From Actinomadura sp. 6K520 (GTDB lineage: Bacteria > Actinomycetota > Actinomycetes > Streptosporangiales > Streptosporangiaceae), in assembly GCF_004349245.1 (NCBI RefSeq), contig NZ_SMLC01000013.1:1-64000 (forward strand): a stretch of DNA of 64,000 nt, written 5' to 3'. The notes under the pieces were generated by a model, which saw only the letters and a list, made by a program, of their open reading frames with translations, had not been told where the DNA came from and ran no database searches. A program made the position numbers and the translations under genes. Below are positions 41,729 through 51,638 of the stretch, in pieces (the first letter of the stretch is position 1; the number at the start of each line of letters is the position of its first letter).

Positions 41729-44230
41729 GTGATCAACCGCTACCAATTGATGATGGGCACTGGACTGAGCGTCACCACGAACGAAACCCCGGACGGGCGC
41801 CGCATCGTCCACTACGACGGACAGTTCTACGAACTGACACCCTCATCAGGCGAGGTGATCTGCCCGGCGAGCGACGGGATCGCGCTCCACCACAGCAGGG
41901 ACTGCGGGCACATGGTCGGCTACGAGGCTGGATGGAAGACCTATCCGGACCCGCACGGGGACCTGTGGCAGCGTCTGCTGGAGGCCGCGCCGGCGGACGA
42001 CATCAGAGGACGGCAGGCGTTCGCCGCGGACGCCGGCCTGCGGAACGGGCAGGGCGGCCCGGTCACCAAGGTCTGCCAGACGTGCACGCTCGTCCCCCTG
42101 ACGTCCTTGAACGGCCGCCGGACCGCGGAGCAACCGCTGTCGACGGCCCTCGCCGCGTTTAATCGCGCCGATAAGGCCGAGCAGCTATCCAGAGTGAAGG
42201 CGGCGATCAACCAGGTGGTGCTCGACTTCCCGTTGGAAGCCTGGCCCTCCATGCCACTCGACCGATACGCCCTCGGTACGCCGGACTCCAAGACATCCTT
42301 CTGCTACCGGATGGAATTCGGAACCCCCGAGCTGGGCAGCCTGGGAGGCAGGCACTCCGGAAAGCACCTCATCTACTGGCGAAAGGCAGAAGGGAGCTGG
42401 TACTTCGGCTCCGCGTACGAAGACGAGCGGGACGCATGGCAGCACGTCCGAGACGGATTCCTGACGGCGTTCCGCTACGCCGCCGAGGGCCGCGTCACCG
42501 AGATCGACACCATCGACGCGCTGCGCGCCGGATCCGCGCTCACCGCCAAGGCGATCTCCTGCTACAGCCCCGACACGCTCATCCCCGTATACAGCCGGGA
42601 CCACGTGCGTGCCTTCATCTTCCATCTGACCGGAGAAAACGCCTCGTCACTCGAGTCGTTCGCCGCCCATGAGCGGCTGAAGCAGGTGATCGACTCCGAC
42701 GAGCGGTTCAAGAATTGGCACCCATATGAGGTGGGCACCTTTCTTTACGAGTGGGCCAATCCTCGCCAGAGTACGCCTACCATCCTCAAGGTCGCGCCAG
42801 GAACGGACGCGATGTATTGGGATGAGTGCCGGGCGGACGGATACATCTGCATCGGCTGGGAGGACGTCGGCGACCTGACGGCTTTCGCTTCGGAAGAGGA
42901 CTACCGCGACGCGTTCGAAGCCGCCTTCACCGAAAGGTACAAGGGCAACAAGAGCAAGATCTCGGCAAAGGCGAACGAGTTGTGGAGGCTGTACCAGCTC
43001 GAACCCGGTGATCTCGTGGTGGCCAACAAGGGCACGACGGAGATCCTCGCGGTCGGCACCGTGACGCAGGACGGCTACAGGTGGCGCGAAGAGCGAACCG
43101 CTTATCAGCACACCGTCTCCGTCAGATGGGACACAAGCTATGCGAAGACGCTTCCGGAACCGCAGAAGGCATGGGCCACGGTCACCGTCCGGAAGGTCTC
43201 GGCGGACCTGTGGCGGATCATCCAGGCGCGGACCGACACGGTCACACCATCGATCGAACGCGTCGTTCCGGACGATGAACTGTCCGACGAGATCGCCAGA
43301 CTTCTCACGCGAAAGGGCCAGGTCGTCCTGTACGGGCCGCCGGGAACCGGCAAGACCTATGCAAGCCTGCGGTTCGCACTGCGCTGGTTCGGCACGCAAC
43401 TCGGCGACTCGGTCGAAGGCGTCGACCCTTTCGCCAAGCACGGGACACCCGACTTCCGGCGAGGTCTGGACGCCCTTCAGGAGACCGGGCATCTGACGCA
43501 GGTGACGTTCCATCCCGCGTACGGATATGAGGACTTCATCGAAGGATTCCGTCCGGTGGAGGGCGCCGACGGCGGGCTGCGGCTGGAGCTGCGCGACGGC
43601 ATCTTCAAGAAGGTGTGCGAGACGGCCGCCGCGAACCCCGAGCGGCCGTACCTGCTGCTGATCGACGAGATCAACCGCGGCGACATCCCGAAGATCCTCG
43701 GCGAGCTGATCACTCTCCTGGAGCCGGACAAGCGCGGCATGCACGTCACGCTGCCGACCGGCAGGCGGTTCGCCGTCCCGTCCAACGTCCACATCCTCGG
43801 GACCATGAACACCGCCGACCGCAGCATCCGGCTCCTGGACTCCGCGCTGCGCCGCAGGTTCGCCTTCCACGAGTTGCTGCCCGACGCCGACGTCCTCGAC
43901 GGGCAGAAGGTCGGCAACGTGGATCTCGGGCTGCTGCTGCGGGAGCTCAACAACCGGGTCGTCAAGGAGCTGGGGCGTGAACGGCAGATCGGGCACTCGT
44001 TCTTCCTGCCCAAAGGCAGACCGGTGGACAGCGAGGCCGAGCTGGCGGCCATCGTCCGCACCGAGGTGCTGCCGCTGCTTCAGGAGTACGCCTACGACGA
44101 CTACTCGCTCCTCTCCCGGTTCCTCGGCGAGAAGATCGTGGACGTGCGGGCGCACACCGTCGCCGGGCTGAGCGATGAGGGGCTCGTCGAGGCCCTCGCC
44201 GCGGAACTGCGCGCGGACGAGAGCGGCTGA
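41729..44230 (+). CDS. mcrB: McrB-like AAA+ GTPase with EVE-type domain
   Basis: An 833-residue McrB-type motor, the part of the type IV restriction system McrBC that recognises modified DNA and translocates it. The first 120 residues hold possible zinc ligands (C, HHSRDCGH, then CQTC). An EVE/PUA-like domain, which reads modified bases in other McrB proteins, lies at about 357-492 (MYWDECRADGYICIGWEDVG, LEPGDLVVANKG). The AAA+ part has Walker A GPPGTGKT near 537-544, Walker B LLLIDEINRGD near 645 and the McrB signature MNTADRS near 694. GTG start; an in-frame ATG at 41750 is an alternative. The stop and the mcrC start share one base (TGATG). Confidence 0.9.
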   Translation: MINRYQLMMGTGLSVTTNETPDGRRIVHYDGQFYELTPSSGEVICPASDGIALHHSRDCGHMVGYEAGWKTYPDPHGDLWQRLLEAAPADDIRGRQAFAADAGLRNGQGGPVTKVCQTCTLVPLTSLNGRRTAEQPLSTALAAFNRADKAEQLSRVKAAINQVVLDFPLEAWPSMPLDRYALGTPDSKTSFCYRMEFGTPELGSLGGRHSGKHLIYWRKAEGSWYFGSAYEDERDAWQHVRDGFLTAFRYAAEGRVTEIDTIDALRAGSALTAKAISCYSPDTLIPVYSRDHVRAFIFHLTGENASSLESFAAHERLKQVIDSDERFKNWHPYEVGTFLYEWANPRQSTPTILKVAPGTDAMYWDECRADGYICIGWEDVGDLTAFASEEDYRDAFEAAFTERYKGNKSKISAKANELWRLYQLEPGDLVVANKGTTEILAVGTVTQDGYRWREERTAYQHTVSVRWDTSYAKTLPEPQKAWATVTVRKVSADLWRIIQARTDTVTPSIERVVPDDELSDEIARLLTRKGQVVLYGPPGTGKTYASLRFALRWFGTQLGDSVEGVDPFAKHGTPDFRRGLDALQETGHLTQVTFHPAYGYEDFIEGFRPVEGADGGLRLELRDGIFKKVCETAAANPERPYLLLIDEINRGDIPKILGELITLLEPDKRGMHVTLPTGRRFAVPSNVHILGTMNTADRSIRLLDSALRRRFAFHELLPDADVLDGQKVGNVDLGLLLRELNNRVVKELGRERQIGHSFFLPKGRPVDSEAELAAIVRTEVLPLLQEYAYDDYSLLSRFLGEKIVDVRAHTVAGLSDEGLVEALAAELRADESG

Positions 44231-45492
44231 TGGGGCTCATCGTCCTCGATGAGTACGAGACGAAGCGGGTTTCCGGTGTGCGGCCCTCGGGCGGAGACGT
44301 CGCCGTCGCGGAGTCGGAGGATCTCGCCAGGAGGATCACGCTGCGCTGGCTGCGCGGCGAGACACTCGATGTCACGGCCGGATCCCACATCGGCGTCGTC
44401 AACCTCGAATGCGCGTCGATCCACGTACGGCCGAAGCTGCTCGGCTCCGAACTCGCCGTGCTGGAGATGCTCGACTACGCCGCAGGGCTCCACGCACTGC
44501 GCGACCTGCCGCTCGTCCAGCAGCTCGGCAGCGGGCTCAACCTGCGGGACCTCGTCTGCCTGCTGCTGACCCGGGAGTGCGACCGGCTGCTCCGGCACGG
44601 GCTGCGGCGTGACTACCTGCGGCGTGAAGAGGCGCTGCCGGTCGTCCGGGGGCGGCTGCTGGCCGACCGGCAGGTCATGCGCCGGTTCGGGATGCTCGAC
44701 CGGCTCGAATGCCGCTATGACGAGCGCAGCGCGGACATCATCGACAACCGGCTCTGCGGGGCGGCGTTGCAGGTCGCCGCGCGCGGTGCTCATGACGCGG
44801 GTGTCCGGGGACGTGCGCGTCGCCTCGCCGCCGACTTCACTGCCGTGTGCCGCCTCGACGGCTTCGATGTCCGTGCCGCGGCTGACCGCCTCACCTACGA
44901 CCGCGCGAACGAGCACTACCGGAATGCGCACCGGTGGGCGCTGATGCTGCTGGGCGGTACGTCGTTCTCCAGCCTGTACGCGAGCAGTGGCGGTATGACG
45001 CACGCCTTCATGATCGATATGAACGGCCTGTTCGAGGACTTCGTCATACGGTTGCTGCGGGACGCGTTCGCCGGGTCCGGCGTCGCCGTGCGAGCACAGG
45101 AGTCCTTGACCAGGGCCGTCCGAGGCGGGGTGGACTCCTACACGTCGATCCAGCCGGACGTTCAGCTTGTTGGGCAACGTGGTGCGGCGACACGGCGATT
45201 CTCCGTCGACGCCAAGTACAAGCTCTACGCGGACAAGAACGTTGCGGCTTCCGACCTCTACCAGAGCTTCGTTTACGCGCAGGCGGTCGGCGGCTCGTCC
45301 GAGACGCCGACCGCCTTCATCGCCTACGCCTCGGACCGCGACGTCCCGCCGAAGTCCGTAAGCCTGCACCGCCGTGACGGGAAGGTCGCCGCTCACGTCA
45401 CGTACGTGGCGATCAACGTGCCGGAAGTACAGCGGTCTGTTTCGAGGCGGGAGGCGCTGTTCGCCGAGCTGCGCAAGCTCATGACGCCCTGA
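44230..45492 (+). CDS. mcrC: McrC nuclease subunit
   Basis: A 420-residue McrC-family endonuclease that joins McrB hexamers and cuts DNA. The PD-(D/E)XK site is visible as QPDVQLV followed by SVDAKYK, where Asp takes the place of the more common Glu, as in other McrC proteins. The N-terminal half is the family-specific McrB-binding part. The gene is translationally coupled to mcrB. It is convergent with the AfsR-like regulator gene, 60 bases away, and marks the right border of the defence island. Confidence 0.92.
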   Translation: MGLIVLDEYETKRVSGVRPSGGDVAVAESEDLARRITLRWLRGETLDVTAGSHIGVVNLECASIHVRPKLLGSELAVLEMLDYAAGLHALRDLPLVQQLGSGLNLRDLVCLLLTRECDRLLRHGLRRDYLRREEALPVVRGRLLADRQVMRRFGMLDRLECRYDERSADIIDNRLCGAALQVAARGAHDAGVRGRARRLAADFTAVCRLDGFDVRAAADRLTYDRANEHYRNAHRWALMLLGGTSFSSLYASSGGMTHAFMIDMNGLFEDFVIRLLRDAFAGSGVAVRAQESLTRAVRGGVDSYTSIQPDVQLVGQRGAATRRFSVDAKYKLYADKNVAASDLYQSFVYAQAVGGSSETPTAFIAYASDRDVPPKSVSLHRRDGKVAAHVTYVAINVPEVQRSVSRREALFAELRKLMTP

Positions 45493-45552
45493 CCTCGCGG
45501 CGGCCCGCGAGATGCGGTCATCGGGCCGGGCTTTGCCGGAGGTGGTCGGTGG

Positions 45553-48438
45553 TCAGTGGGTGGGGAGCAGGTGGGTGGCCATGGCGCGGGCTCGTTCGGC
45601 CAATTGGGAAGGTGGGATGTCGCGGGAGAGGGAGGCGATTCCGGTGACGGTTTCTTCGCCTAGGCGGGCGTGGAGGGTCTTCGTCAGGGCGGCGTAGCGG
45701 GCTATGTCGGTGCCCGTGGGCGGTGGTGCGGTGTCGGCCGCGTCGGCGCCGGTCAGAAGTAGAGCAGCCTCGTGGGGGTGGTCGCGGGCCGCGAGGAGTT
45801 CGGCGAAGATGCGCATGGTCGTCCACAACTGGGGCCAGGTACCGGCGCGGCGGGTGCCGTCCAGGAGTGGCGTGAGGAGGTCCACGGCCTCGTCGTGGCG
45901 GCCTGCGCGCACCAGGGCCGCCAGCCGTGCGACCCGGGCCACCTGGCCAACGTGGGCTGCGCCGACCAGCTCGGCTTTCTGCGCTGCGGCCGCGAGGAGT
46001 TCGGTCTTGCGATCGCCCGTCTCCGCCTCGCCCAGGGCGTAGAGGGCGAACGCGTGGACGGCCGTGGCGCCGGCGGTCTCGGCGCCCAGGACCCCGATCT
46101 CCGCTTCGCGCCTCGCCGCCGCGAGGTCACCGCGGTAGCAGGACGTGAGGGACAGCGAGCTGTGCGCCGACGCCCGGTAGGCCGGGGCGATGTCGTTCAT
46201 GCCGGTGATCGCCCGCCAGCAGCGGGCGGACTCGTCGTGGTCTCCGCGGTACATGGCGGCGATGCCCAGGGCGAGGTGGGCGAGATAGCGCTCGTGAGGG
46301 GTGGTCGCGGAAGTGAGGGCCGCCTCGGCGAGTGCGCGTCCGCGGGCGGTGTCGCCCGCGTGGGTCACGGCGCAGGCGCCCGCCGCGACGGCCAGCGCCG
46401 ATTCCGGGCACCGTTCCGCCAGCCGGGCCGTCAGGTCGAAGGTCTCCGAACCGGGCTGCCAGTGCTGGCACAGTTGGACGGCGGCGGCCAGGCGCGCCGC
46501 GTCGGTGGTGTCCGCCGCGTCCACGGCCCAGCGGAGTGCCTGCTGGATGTCGGCGCGGCGGTGCCGGAGCCGGGCGAACGCCTCGACGCTGGCCGGGCCG
46601 GCGCAGTCGGCGGCCGCGCGCTCCGTCCACCGGCGCACCCACCGCACGTACGCGCGTTTGGCGGCCGTTTCGCCGCCGGTGTCGCGGAGGCGGGCGGCGG
46701 CGAACGCGCGGACGACGGCGAGCATCCGGTAGCGCACGTCCCGGTCCGCCGGGTGGGTCGCGAGCAGGGAGGACTCGACGAGCGCGCCGAGGTCCCCGGT
46801 CACCGGCCGTTCCCACCGCGGGCAGGCGGCGGTGAGGCCCGCCACGGCGTCGGGGTCGAAGTCGGCCGGGAAGACCGCCAGCAGCGCGAGCAGATCGCGC
46901 TGGGCCGGGGTGAGCAGGCGGTACGACCAGTCGATCACGGCGTGCAGGTTTCCGGGGCCGTGGCCGTCGAGGAGGGTGAGGTCCTCGGCGGCGAGGCGGT
47001 CGCGGACGGGCTCCAGGCCGAGGACGGCGATGCGGGACGCGGCCAGTTCCAGCGCCAGCGGGAGGCCGTCCAGGCGGCGGCAGATGTCGGCGGCCACGGC
47101 CACGTTGTCGCGGGTCACCCCGAAGGACGAGCGCAGCCGCCGGACCCGGTCGGTGAGGACGCGGACGCTCGCCGCCAGGTCCATGCGGTCCGGGTCCGCG
47201 AGGGCGTCGGGGGTCGGCAGCGGTTCGAGGGGCACCAGCCGTTCAGACGGCGTGCCCAGCCGGTGCCGGCTCGTCGCCAGCACCCGCGCGGACGGGCACC
47301 GCGTCGCCACGGCCCCGGCCAGCGCCGCCGCCTCGGCGCGGACGTGCTCGCAGTTGTCGAGGACGAGCACGCCGGGCGAGACGCGGAGATGCTCTATCAC
47401 CGCCGTGCGGGCCGATCCGGGGGAACGGTGCAGGCCCAGCGCCTCCGCCGCGGCGGCGTCGACCCTGTCGGCGGGGACCGGCGCGAGCTGGACGACGGTG
47501 ACCGGCGTCCCGAGGCGTTCGGCGAGCAGCGGGACGGCCTCCGCGACCGCCCTGGTCTTGCCGACCCCTCCGACGCCCGTCACGGTGACCAGGCGGCAGT
47601 CCGCGACGGCGTCCACCAGCTCCGCCAGCGTGGAGTCCCTGCCGACGAAGGCGGTCGAGGTGTCCACCCATGGCGGCGTGTCCGGGGCCGGCCGGTGCCG
47701 CCGGGGCGGGCGGGCGAGATCGTGGGCGAGGATGCGCGACTCCAGCTCGCGCAGCGCCGGGGCCGGGTCGAGGCCCAGCTCGGCGGCCAGCCGGGCGCGG
47801 TACTCGCGGAACCGGGCGAGGGCGCCGGTGTGGTCGCCCATGGCGTAGAGCGCGGTGAGCAGCAACTCCACCGCATACTCCCGGAAGGGCTGCTCGGCGA
47901 GGAGGGACTCCAGGCGCGCGGCGGCGGCGCGGGGGTCGCCCGCGGCCAGGGCGGCGGACGCCCTCGCCTCCAGCGCGTCCCGGCGCATCCGGTCGAGGGA
48001 CTGCGCCTCGAACTCGGCGAACCCGCGGTCCGCGAACTCCGCGTAGGCGGGGCCGCGCCAGAGCGCGAGCGCATCGTCCAGGAGGCGCGCCGCGTCCTGC
48101 GGGGTCTGCTCGGCGCGGCGCGACAGGCACTCGAACCGGTGCGCGTCGACCGTCTCCGCCGGGACGTCGAGGATGTACCCGGTCGCGTCGGCGCGGATCA
48201 CCCCGGTACCGAGGACGGCGCGCAGCCGCGACAGGACGGTGCGCAGCGCGGACCTGGGGTCGGCGGGCAGCTCGCCCGCCCAGGCGGCCTCCACCAGCGC
48301 GTCGGCGGGGACGGGCCGGCCCACCCGCGTCAGAAGGCAGGCCAGGACCGCGCGCCTGCGCCCGGACGGCACGTCCACCGGCGTCCCGTCCCGCCGGACC
48401 TCAAGGGGTCCGAGGACGCCGAAGCGCAGGTCGACCAT
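45553..48438 (-). CDS. AfsR/SARP-type transcriptional regulator
   Basis: A protein of about 961 residues. An N-terminal OmpR-like DNA-binding domain (FGVLGPLEVRRDGTPVDVPSGRRR pattern) is followed by the bacterial transcriptional activation domain (about 95-240), an NB-ARC-like NTPase with Walker A VTGVGGVGKT and LVLDNCEH, and a TPR-like helical C-terminus. Such regulators activate secondary metabolism genes or nearby operons. I start at the ATG at 48438; the ATG at 48447 is as likely. It is divergent from the SAM methyltransferase gene 88 bases away, its most probable target. Confidence 0.88.
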   Translation of the reverse strand: MVDLRFGVLGPLEVRRDGTPVDVPSGRRRAVLACLLTRVGRPVPADALVEAAWAGELPADPRSALRTVLSRLRAVLGTGVIRADATGYILDVPAETVDAHRFECLSRRAEQTPQDAARLLDDALALWRGPAYAEFADRGFAEFEAQSLDRMRRDALEARASAALAAGDPRAAAARLESLLAEQPFREYAVELLLTALYAMGDHTGALARFREYRARLAAELGLDPAPALRELESRILAHDLARPPRRHRPAPDTPPWVDTSTAFVGRDSTLAELVDAVADCRLVTVTGVGGVGKTRAVAEAVPLLAERLGTPVTVVQLAPVPADRVDAAAAEALGLHRSPGSARTAVIEHLRVSPGVLVLDNCEHVRAEAAALAGAVATRCPSARVLATSRHRLGTPSERLVPLEPLPTPDALADPDRMDLAASVRVLTDRVRRLRSSFGVTRDNVAVAADICRRLDGLPLALELAASRIAVLGLEPVRDRLAAEDLTLLDGHGPGNLHAVIDWSYRLLTPAQRDLLALLAVFPADFDPDAVAGLTAACPRWERPVTGDLGALVESSLLATHPADRDVRYRMLAVVRAFAAARLRDTGGETAAKRAYVRWVRRWTERAAADCAGPASVEAFARLRHRRADIQQALRWAVDAADTTDAARLAAAVQLCQHWQPGSETFDLTARLAERCPESALAVAAGACAVTHAGDTARGRALAEAALTSATTPHERYLAHLALGIAAMYRGDHDESARCWRAITGMNDIAPAYRASAHSSLSLTSCYRGDLAAARREAEIGVLGAETAGATAVHAFALYALGEAETGDRKTELLAAAAQKAELVGAAHVGQVARVARLAALVRAGRHDEAVDLLTPLLDGTRRAGTWPQLWTTMRIFAELLAARDHPHEAALLLTGADAADTAPPPTGTDIARYAALTKTLHARLGEETVTGIASLSRDIPPSQLAERARAMATHLLPTH

Positions 48439-48526
48439 GTGATCCATCTTCGGTGATACGGCGGTGAATGTCTCGTGAAACGGGCCCGCGCGACGGTTGG
48501 AGCGCAACCACGAGAAGGAGGGTCAC

Positions 48527-49609
48527 ATGACCATCGAAACCGAACTCGACATGGCCGCGGTCGGCGCGTTCGCCGAGCGGATCGCGGGGCTGCTGACCGG
48601 CGGCGCCACCGCCGCGCTGATGGTGGTGGGCGACCGGCTCGGCCTCTACCGGGCGCTCGCCGAGGCCGGCCCGGCGACCCCGGCCCGGCTCGCCGGACTG
48701 ACCGGCACCTCGGACCGGTACGTCCGGGAATGGCTGGCCCAGCAGGCCGCCGTCGGCATCGTGCGCCACGACGCGGCGGACGGCACGTTCACGCTGCCCG
48801 CCGAGCACGCCGCCGTCGTCGCCACCGACGACTCACCGGCGTCCATGATCGGGGCCGCCCCGATGATCACCGGGCTGCACCGGCGCGTCGACGAGATGGC
48901 CGACGCGTTCCGCACCGGCCGGGGCATCGCCTGGGACGCGCAGGACCCGGTGATCTTCGAGTCGACCGAGCGGTTCTTCCGGGTCGGCTACCGCAACAGC
49001 CTCGTCGCCGAGTGGATCCCGGCGCTGGACGGCGTCCGCGAACGGCTGGAGGCGGGCGCGTCCGTCGCCGACATCGGATGCGGGCACGGGGCGCCGCTGC
49101 TGCTGCTGGCGGACGCCTTCCCGAACTCGCGGTTCGTGGGGTACGACGTCCACAAGCCGTCCGTCGAGACCGCGCGTGCCCGTGCCGCGGAGGCCGGCGT
49201 CGCCGACCGGGTCACCTTCGAGGTGCACCACTCCCAGGACTATCCGCGGGAGAAGTACGACCTGGTGACGTTCTTCGATTCGTTCCACGACCTCGGCGAC
49301 CCCGTCGGCGCCGCCGCCTACGCCCGTGCGGCGCTCGCGCCCGGCGGGACGCTGATGCTCGTGGAGCCCGTCGCAGGCGACGATCTGGCGTCGACCCTGG
49401 CCCGGGTGCCTACCGCGGGCCTCAACTACGCCGCCTCGACGTTCCTGTGCACGGCCAACTCGCTGTCACAGCCGGTGGGCCTGGCCCTGGGCGCACTGGC
49501 CGGGGAGGCGCGGCTGCGCCAGGTCCTCCACGAGGCCGGCTACGGAACCGTCCGGCGTGCGGCGGAGAACATGTTCAACATGGTTCTGGAAGCCAGGCCC
49601 GGAGGATGA
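48527..49609 (+). CDS. SAM-dependent methyltransferase with winged-helix N-terminus
   Basis: A 360-residue class I methyltransferase. A winged-helix dimerisation part (about 30-100, PARLAGLTGTSDRYVREWLAQQ) precedes the Rossmann core with AdoMet motif ADIGCGHGAP near 182-191 and YDVHKPS as the second motif. The layout fits small-molecule O-methyltransferases and the methyltransferases often encoded next to AfsR-like regulators. GGAGG lies 6 nt before the ATG. Substrate unknown. Convergent with the 49623 gene, 13 bases apart. Confidence 0.86.
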   Translation: MTIETELDMAAVGAFAERIAGLLTGGATAALMVVGDRLGLYRALAEAGPATPARLAGLTGTSDRYVREWLAQQAAVGIVRHDAADGTFTLPAEHAAVVATDDSPASMIGAAPMITGLHRRVDEMADAFRTGRGIAWDAQDPVIFESTERFFRVGYRNSLVAEWIPALDGVRERLEAGASVADIGCGHGAPLLLLADAFPNSRFVGYDVHKPSVETARARAAEAGVADRVTFEVHHSQDYPREKYDLVTFFDSFHDLGDPVGAAAYARAALAPGGTLMLVEPVAGDDLASTLARVPTAGLNYAASTFLCTANSLSQPVGLALGALAGEARLRQVLHEAGYGTVRRAAENMFNMVLEARPGG

Positions 49610-49622
49610 TGCCGGACGGGGT

Positions 49623-50075
49623 TCAGCGCATCTGCTCGTAGGCTGCGTAGGCGGCGGCGCCGTAGATCATGTGGGGGACGATGTCGGAGACCCAGCCGGC
49701 GACGGACCACTCGCGCGGGTCGGTGATGCCCAGTGCGGTCATCGGGACGTTCGAGCCGAGGAGGGCGAGCGTTCCGAGGGTGAGGATGCCGACCGGCCAT
49801 GAGGCGCCGCGACGGCGGGTGATCGCCCCGTAGGCGAGGGCCGCGCCGATGCCCGTTCCGTAGCCCATCAGGGCGCCGAGGCCCTGCTTGCGGTTCTCCG
49901 CCGCTTCTTCTTCGTCGCCGAGGCTGATGTTGGCCTCGTCCGCCAGCTTCTGGACGGTGTCCTCCGGGGTGCTGCTGCCCCCGCGGGCGCGGATGGCCAT
50001 GTCGAGGTAGGTGGTCGCGTTGAGGGCGGTGGTCCCCGCGGCCCCCGCGACCAATCCGTTGATGAGAGTACGCAT
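49623..50075 (-). CDS. Small membrane protein
   Basis: A 150-residue membrane protein with four hydrophobic stretches (LINGLVAGAAGTTALNATTYL, LMGYGTGIGAALAYGAI, WPVGILTLGTLALLGS, MIYGAAAYAAYEQ). A charged loop follows the first (EDTVQKLADEANISLGDEEE). The frame is open upstream but only over the next gene, so the ATG at 50075 is used. It is the last of four minus-strand genes that start with the SRPBCC protein. Function unknown. Confidence 0.72.
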   Translation of the reverse strand: MRTLINGLVAGAAGTTALNATTYLDMAIRARGGSSTPEDTVQKLADEANISLGDEEEAAENRKQGLGALMGYGTGIGAALAYGAITRRRGASWPVGILTLGTLALLGSNVPMTALGITDPREWSVAGWVSDIVPHMIYGAAAYAAYEQMR

Positions 50076-50085
50076 GTCGGCTCCG

Positions 50086-50358
50086 CTACCCCGATTCGCG
50101 AACATCACCCGGTTCGAGCTTCGCCGCGATCGCGTAGTCGATGTGGACGTCGCGGTAGGTGACGTTCTCCCGGACCTCGGCCGGGAGGTTGGTTCGGTCG
50201 CTGCCGGATGCGGATTCTTCGTCGGCGTCGCCGGTGAACACCACGGAGTTCTCGGGGACGGTTTCGAAGCGCAGTTCGTCGGCCTTGACGCGGGCGGTGA
50301 AGAGGATGTCCGCCGATCGCCGGACATCCTCGCCCGGGCGTTGCTCGTGGGAGCTCAT
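50086..50358 (-). CDS. Hypothetical 90-residue acidic protein
   Basis: A 90-residue soluble protein (DVRRSADILFTARVKADELRF, then ENVTYRDVHIDYAIAAKLEPGD). Its ATG overlaps the stop of the repeat protein as ATGA, and the next gene begins 10 nt after its stop. The sequence suggests a short beta-rich domain. No family recognised; its companions suggest a function in the same structure or stress process as the SRPBCC protein. Confidence 0.65.
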   Translation of the reverse strand: MSSHEQRPGEDVRRSADILFTARVKADELRFETVPENSVVFTGDADEESASGSDRTNLPAEVRENVTYRDVHIDYAIAAKLEPGDVRESG

Positions 50359-51581
50359 GATCCGTCGTCTCTTCCGCCGTTCGGTGAACGGGTCTGCGGG
50401 GCGACCATCCGGACCAGCGCCCGGCCCAGCTCACGCACGGACTGCTCGGTCTCCTGCAGCGCGGACTGCAGCGCGGTGATCTCCTGCTCGCCGTTGCGGG
50501 GCTCCGGGTCACCGCCGTCGTCGTCCGGGCCGGATTCGCGGCCCGTGTCGTCTTCGCCGGAGTCGCCGGAACTCTTGCTTTCCGGCTTGCTCTCCGCGCC
50601 GCCGCCGGTGGCGCCTTCCGCCGTTTCGCCCGCGCCTTCGCCGACGTTCTCGGCCGCTTCGCCCGCGCCCTCGCCGACCTCCTTGGCTGCTTCGCCCGCG
50701 CCTTCGCCGACGCCCTTGGTGGCTTCGCTCGCGCCCTCTCCCGCCTTCTCGGCCGCAGCACCGGCGCCCTCGCCTACGCCCTTGGCGGCTCCGCCGGCGC
50801 CCTCGCCGACCTCCTTGGCCGCTCCGCCGACCTCCTTGGTGGCTTCGCCCGCGCCCTCGCCCACCTTCTCGGCCGCGCCGCCCGCGCCCTGGCCGACCTC
50901 CTTGACCGCGCCGCCCGTTCCTTCGCCGACGTCCTTCACGGCACCGCCGGCGCCTTCACCGACGTCCTTCACCGCGCCGCCGGCGCCCTCCCCGACGTCC
51001 TTCACCGCGCCGCCAGCGCCCTCCCCGACGTCCTTCACGGCACCGCCCGTGCCCTCGCCTATGTCCTTCACCGCGCCGCCAGCGCCCTCGCCGACGTCCT
51101 TGACGGCACCGCCGGCGCCTTCGCCAACGTCCTTCACCGCGCTGCCGGCGCCCTCGCCTACCTCGCCTACGGCCTTGCCTGCGCCGGCGCCGACATCGCT
51201 CACGGCCGCCTCCACGCCGCGTCCGATGTGCTGGAGGAGCTCCGGGTTGCGGTCGAGCGTGGTCAGCACGCGGTCGACGATGATGGCGACGTTGTCGAGC
51301 CGGACGTCGAGCCGCGCCTCGGCCTCGACGCCCTTGATCTCCAGTTTCACCCGGCCGAGGAAGACGTCCGCGCCGACGTTGAGCCTGAGCATGTCGAGGA
51401 CCTGGGCGACGAGCGAGACATGCGCCTCCAGGTTCTCCACCTCAAGGGATATCTCGTCCACCTTGAGGAGCGGGACGTCGAGATGGACGTCCGGTCCCTC
51501 GCTCGGCTGCGCCCGAGTTTCCGGCGAGACGATCCTGCCTTCGGCGCCTTCCGGCTCACCGGCGTCCCCGTTAGTACCCAT
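50355..51581 (-). CDS. Protein of 11-residue GAGGAVKDVGE repeats
   Basis: A 408-residue protein in three parts. Residues 1-120 are acidic and globular, with LDVPLLKVDEISLEVENLEAHVSL and a following amphipathic stretch. Residues about 135-310 consist of 11-residue repeats with consensus GEGAGGAVKDV, exact in several neighbouring copies, then drifting to GEGAGEATKEV. The last 100 residues are a disordered acidic stretch and a short coiled coil (QETEQSVRELGRALVRMV). Such 11-mer repeats resemble those of LEA proteins and make amphipathic helices. The near-identical 33-base units suggest recent expansion. ATG start; the stop overlaps the next gene. Confidence 0.8.
   Translation of the reverse strand: MGTNGDAGEPEGAEGRIVSPETRAQPSEGPDVHLDVPLLKVDEISLEVENLEAHVSLVAQVLDMLRLNVGADVFLGRVKLEIKGVEAEARLDVRLDNVAIIVDRVLTTLDRNPELLQHIGRGVEAAVSDVGAGAGKAVGEVGEGAGSAVKDVGEGAGGAVKDVGEGAGGAVKDIGEGTGGAVKDVGEGAGGAVKDVGEGAGGAVKDVGEGAGGAVKDVGEGTGGAVKEVGQGAGGAAEKVGEGAGEATKEVGGAAKEVGEGAGGAAKGVGEGAGAAAEKAGEGASEATKGVGEGAGEAAKEVGEGAGEAAENVGEGAGETAEGATGGGAESKPESKSSGDSGEDDTGRESGPDDDGGDPEPRNGEQEITALQSALQETEQSVRELGRALVRMVAPQTRSPNGGRDDGS
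50855..51175 (-). repeat. Coding 33-bp tandem repeats
   Basis: About nine to ten consecutive 33-base units, each encoding an 11-residue GAGGAVKDVGE-type repeat, with near-identical DNA between neighbours over 50920-51140. Degenerate units continue to about 50640. Such a tract can change copy number by slippage or recombination and is also prone to misassembly. Confidence 0.8.
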
Positions 51582-51638
51582 AGCTCCCCCTCAGGCCGCC
51601 GCTACCCTGGGGCGACCAGCGAAAACGTCGGTGCGAGG

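Noticed and set aside
50640-51175. A CRISPR-like array, because of regular 33-base repeats
   Set aside because: The repeats are contiguous without spacers, keep one reading frame and encode an 11-residue protein repeat.
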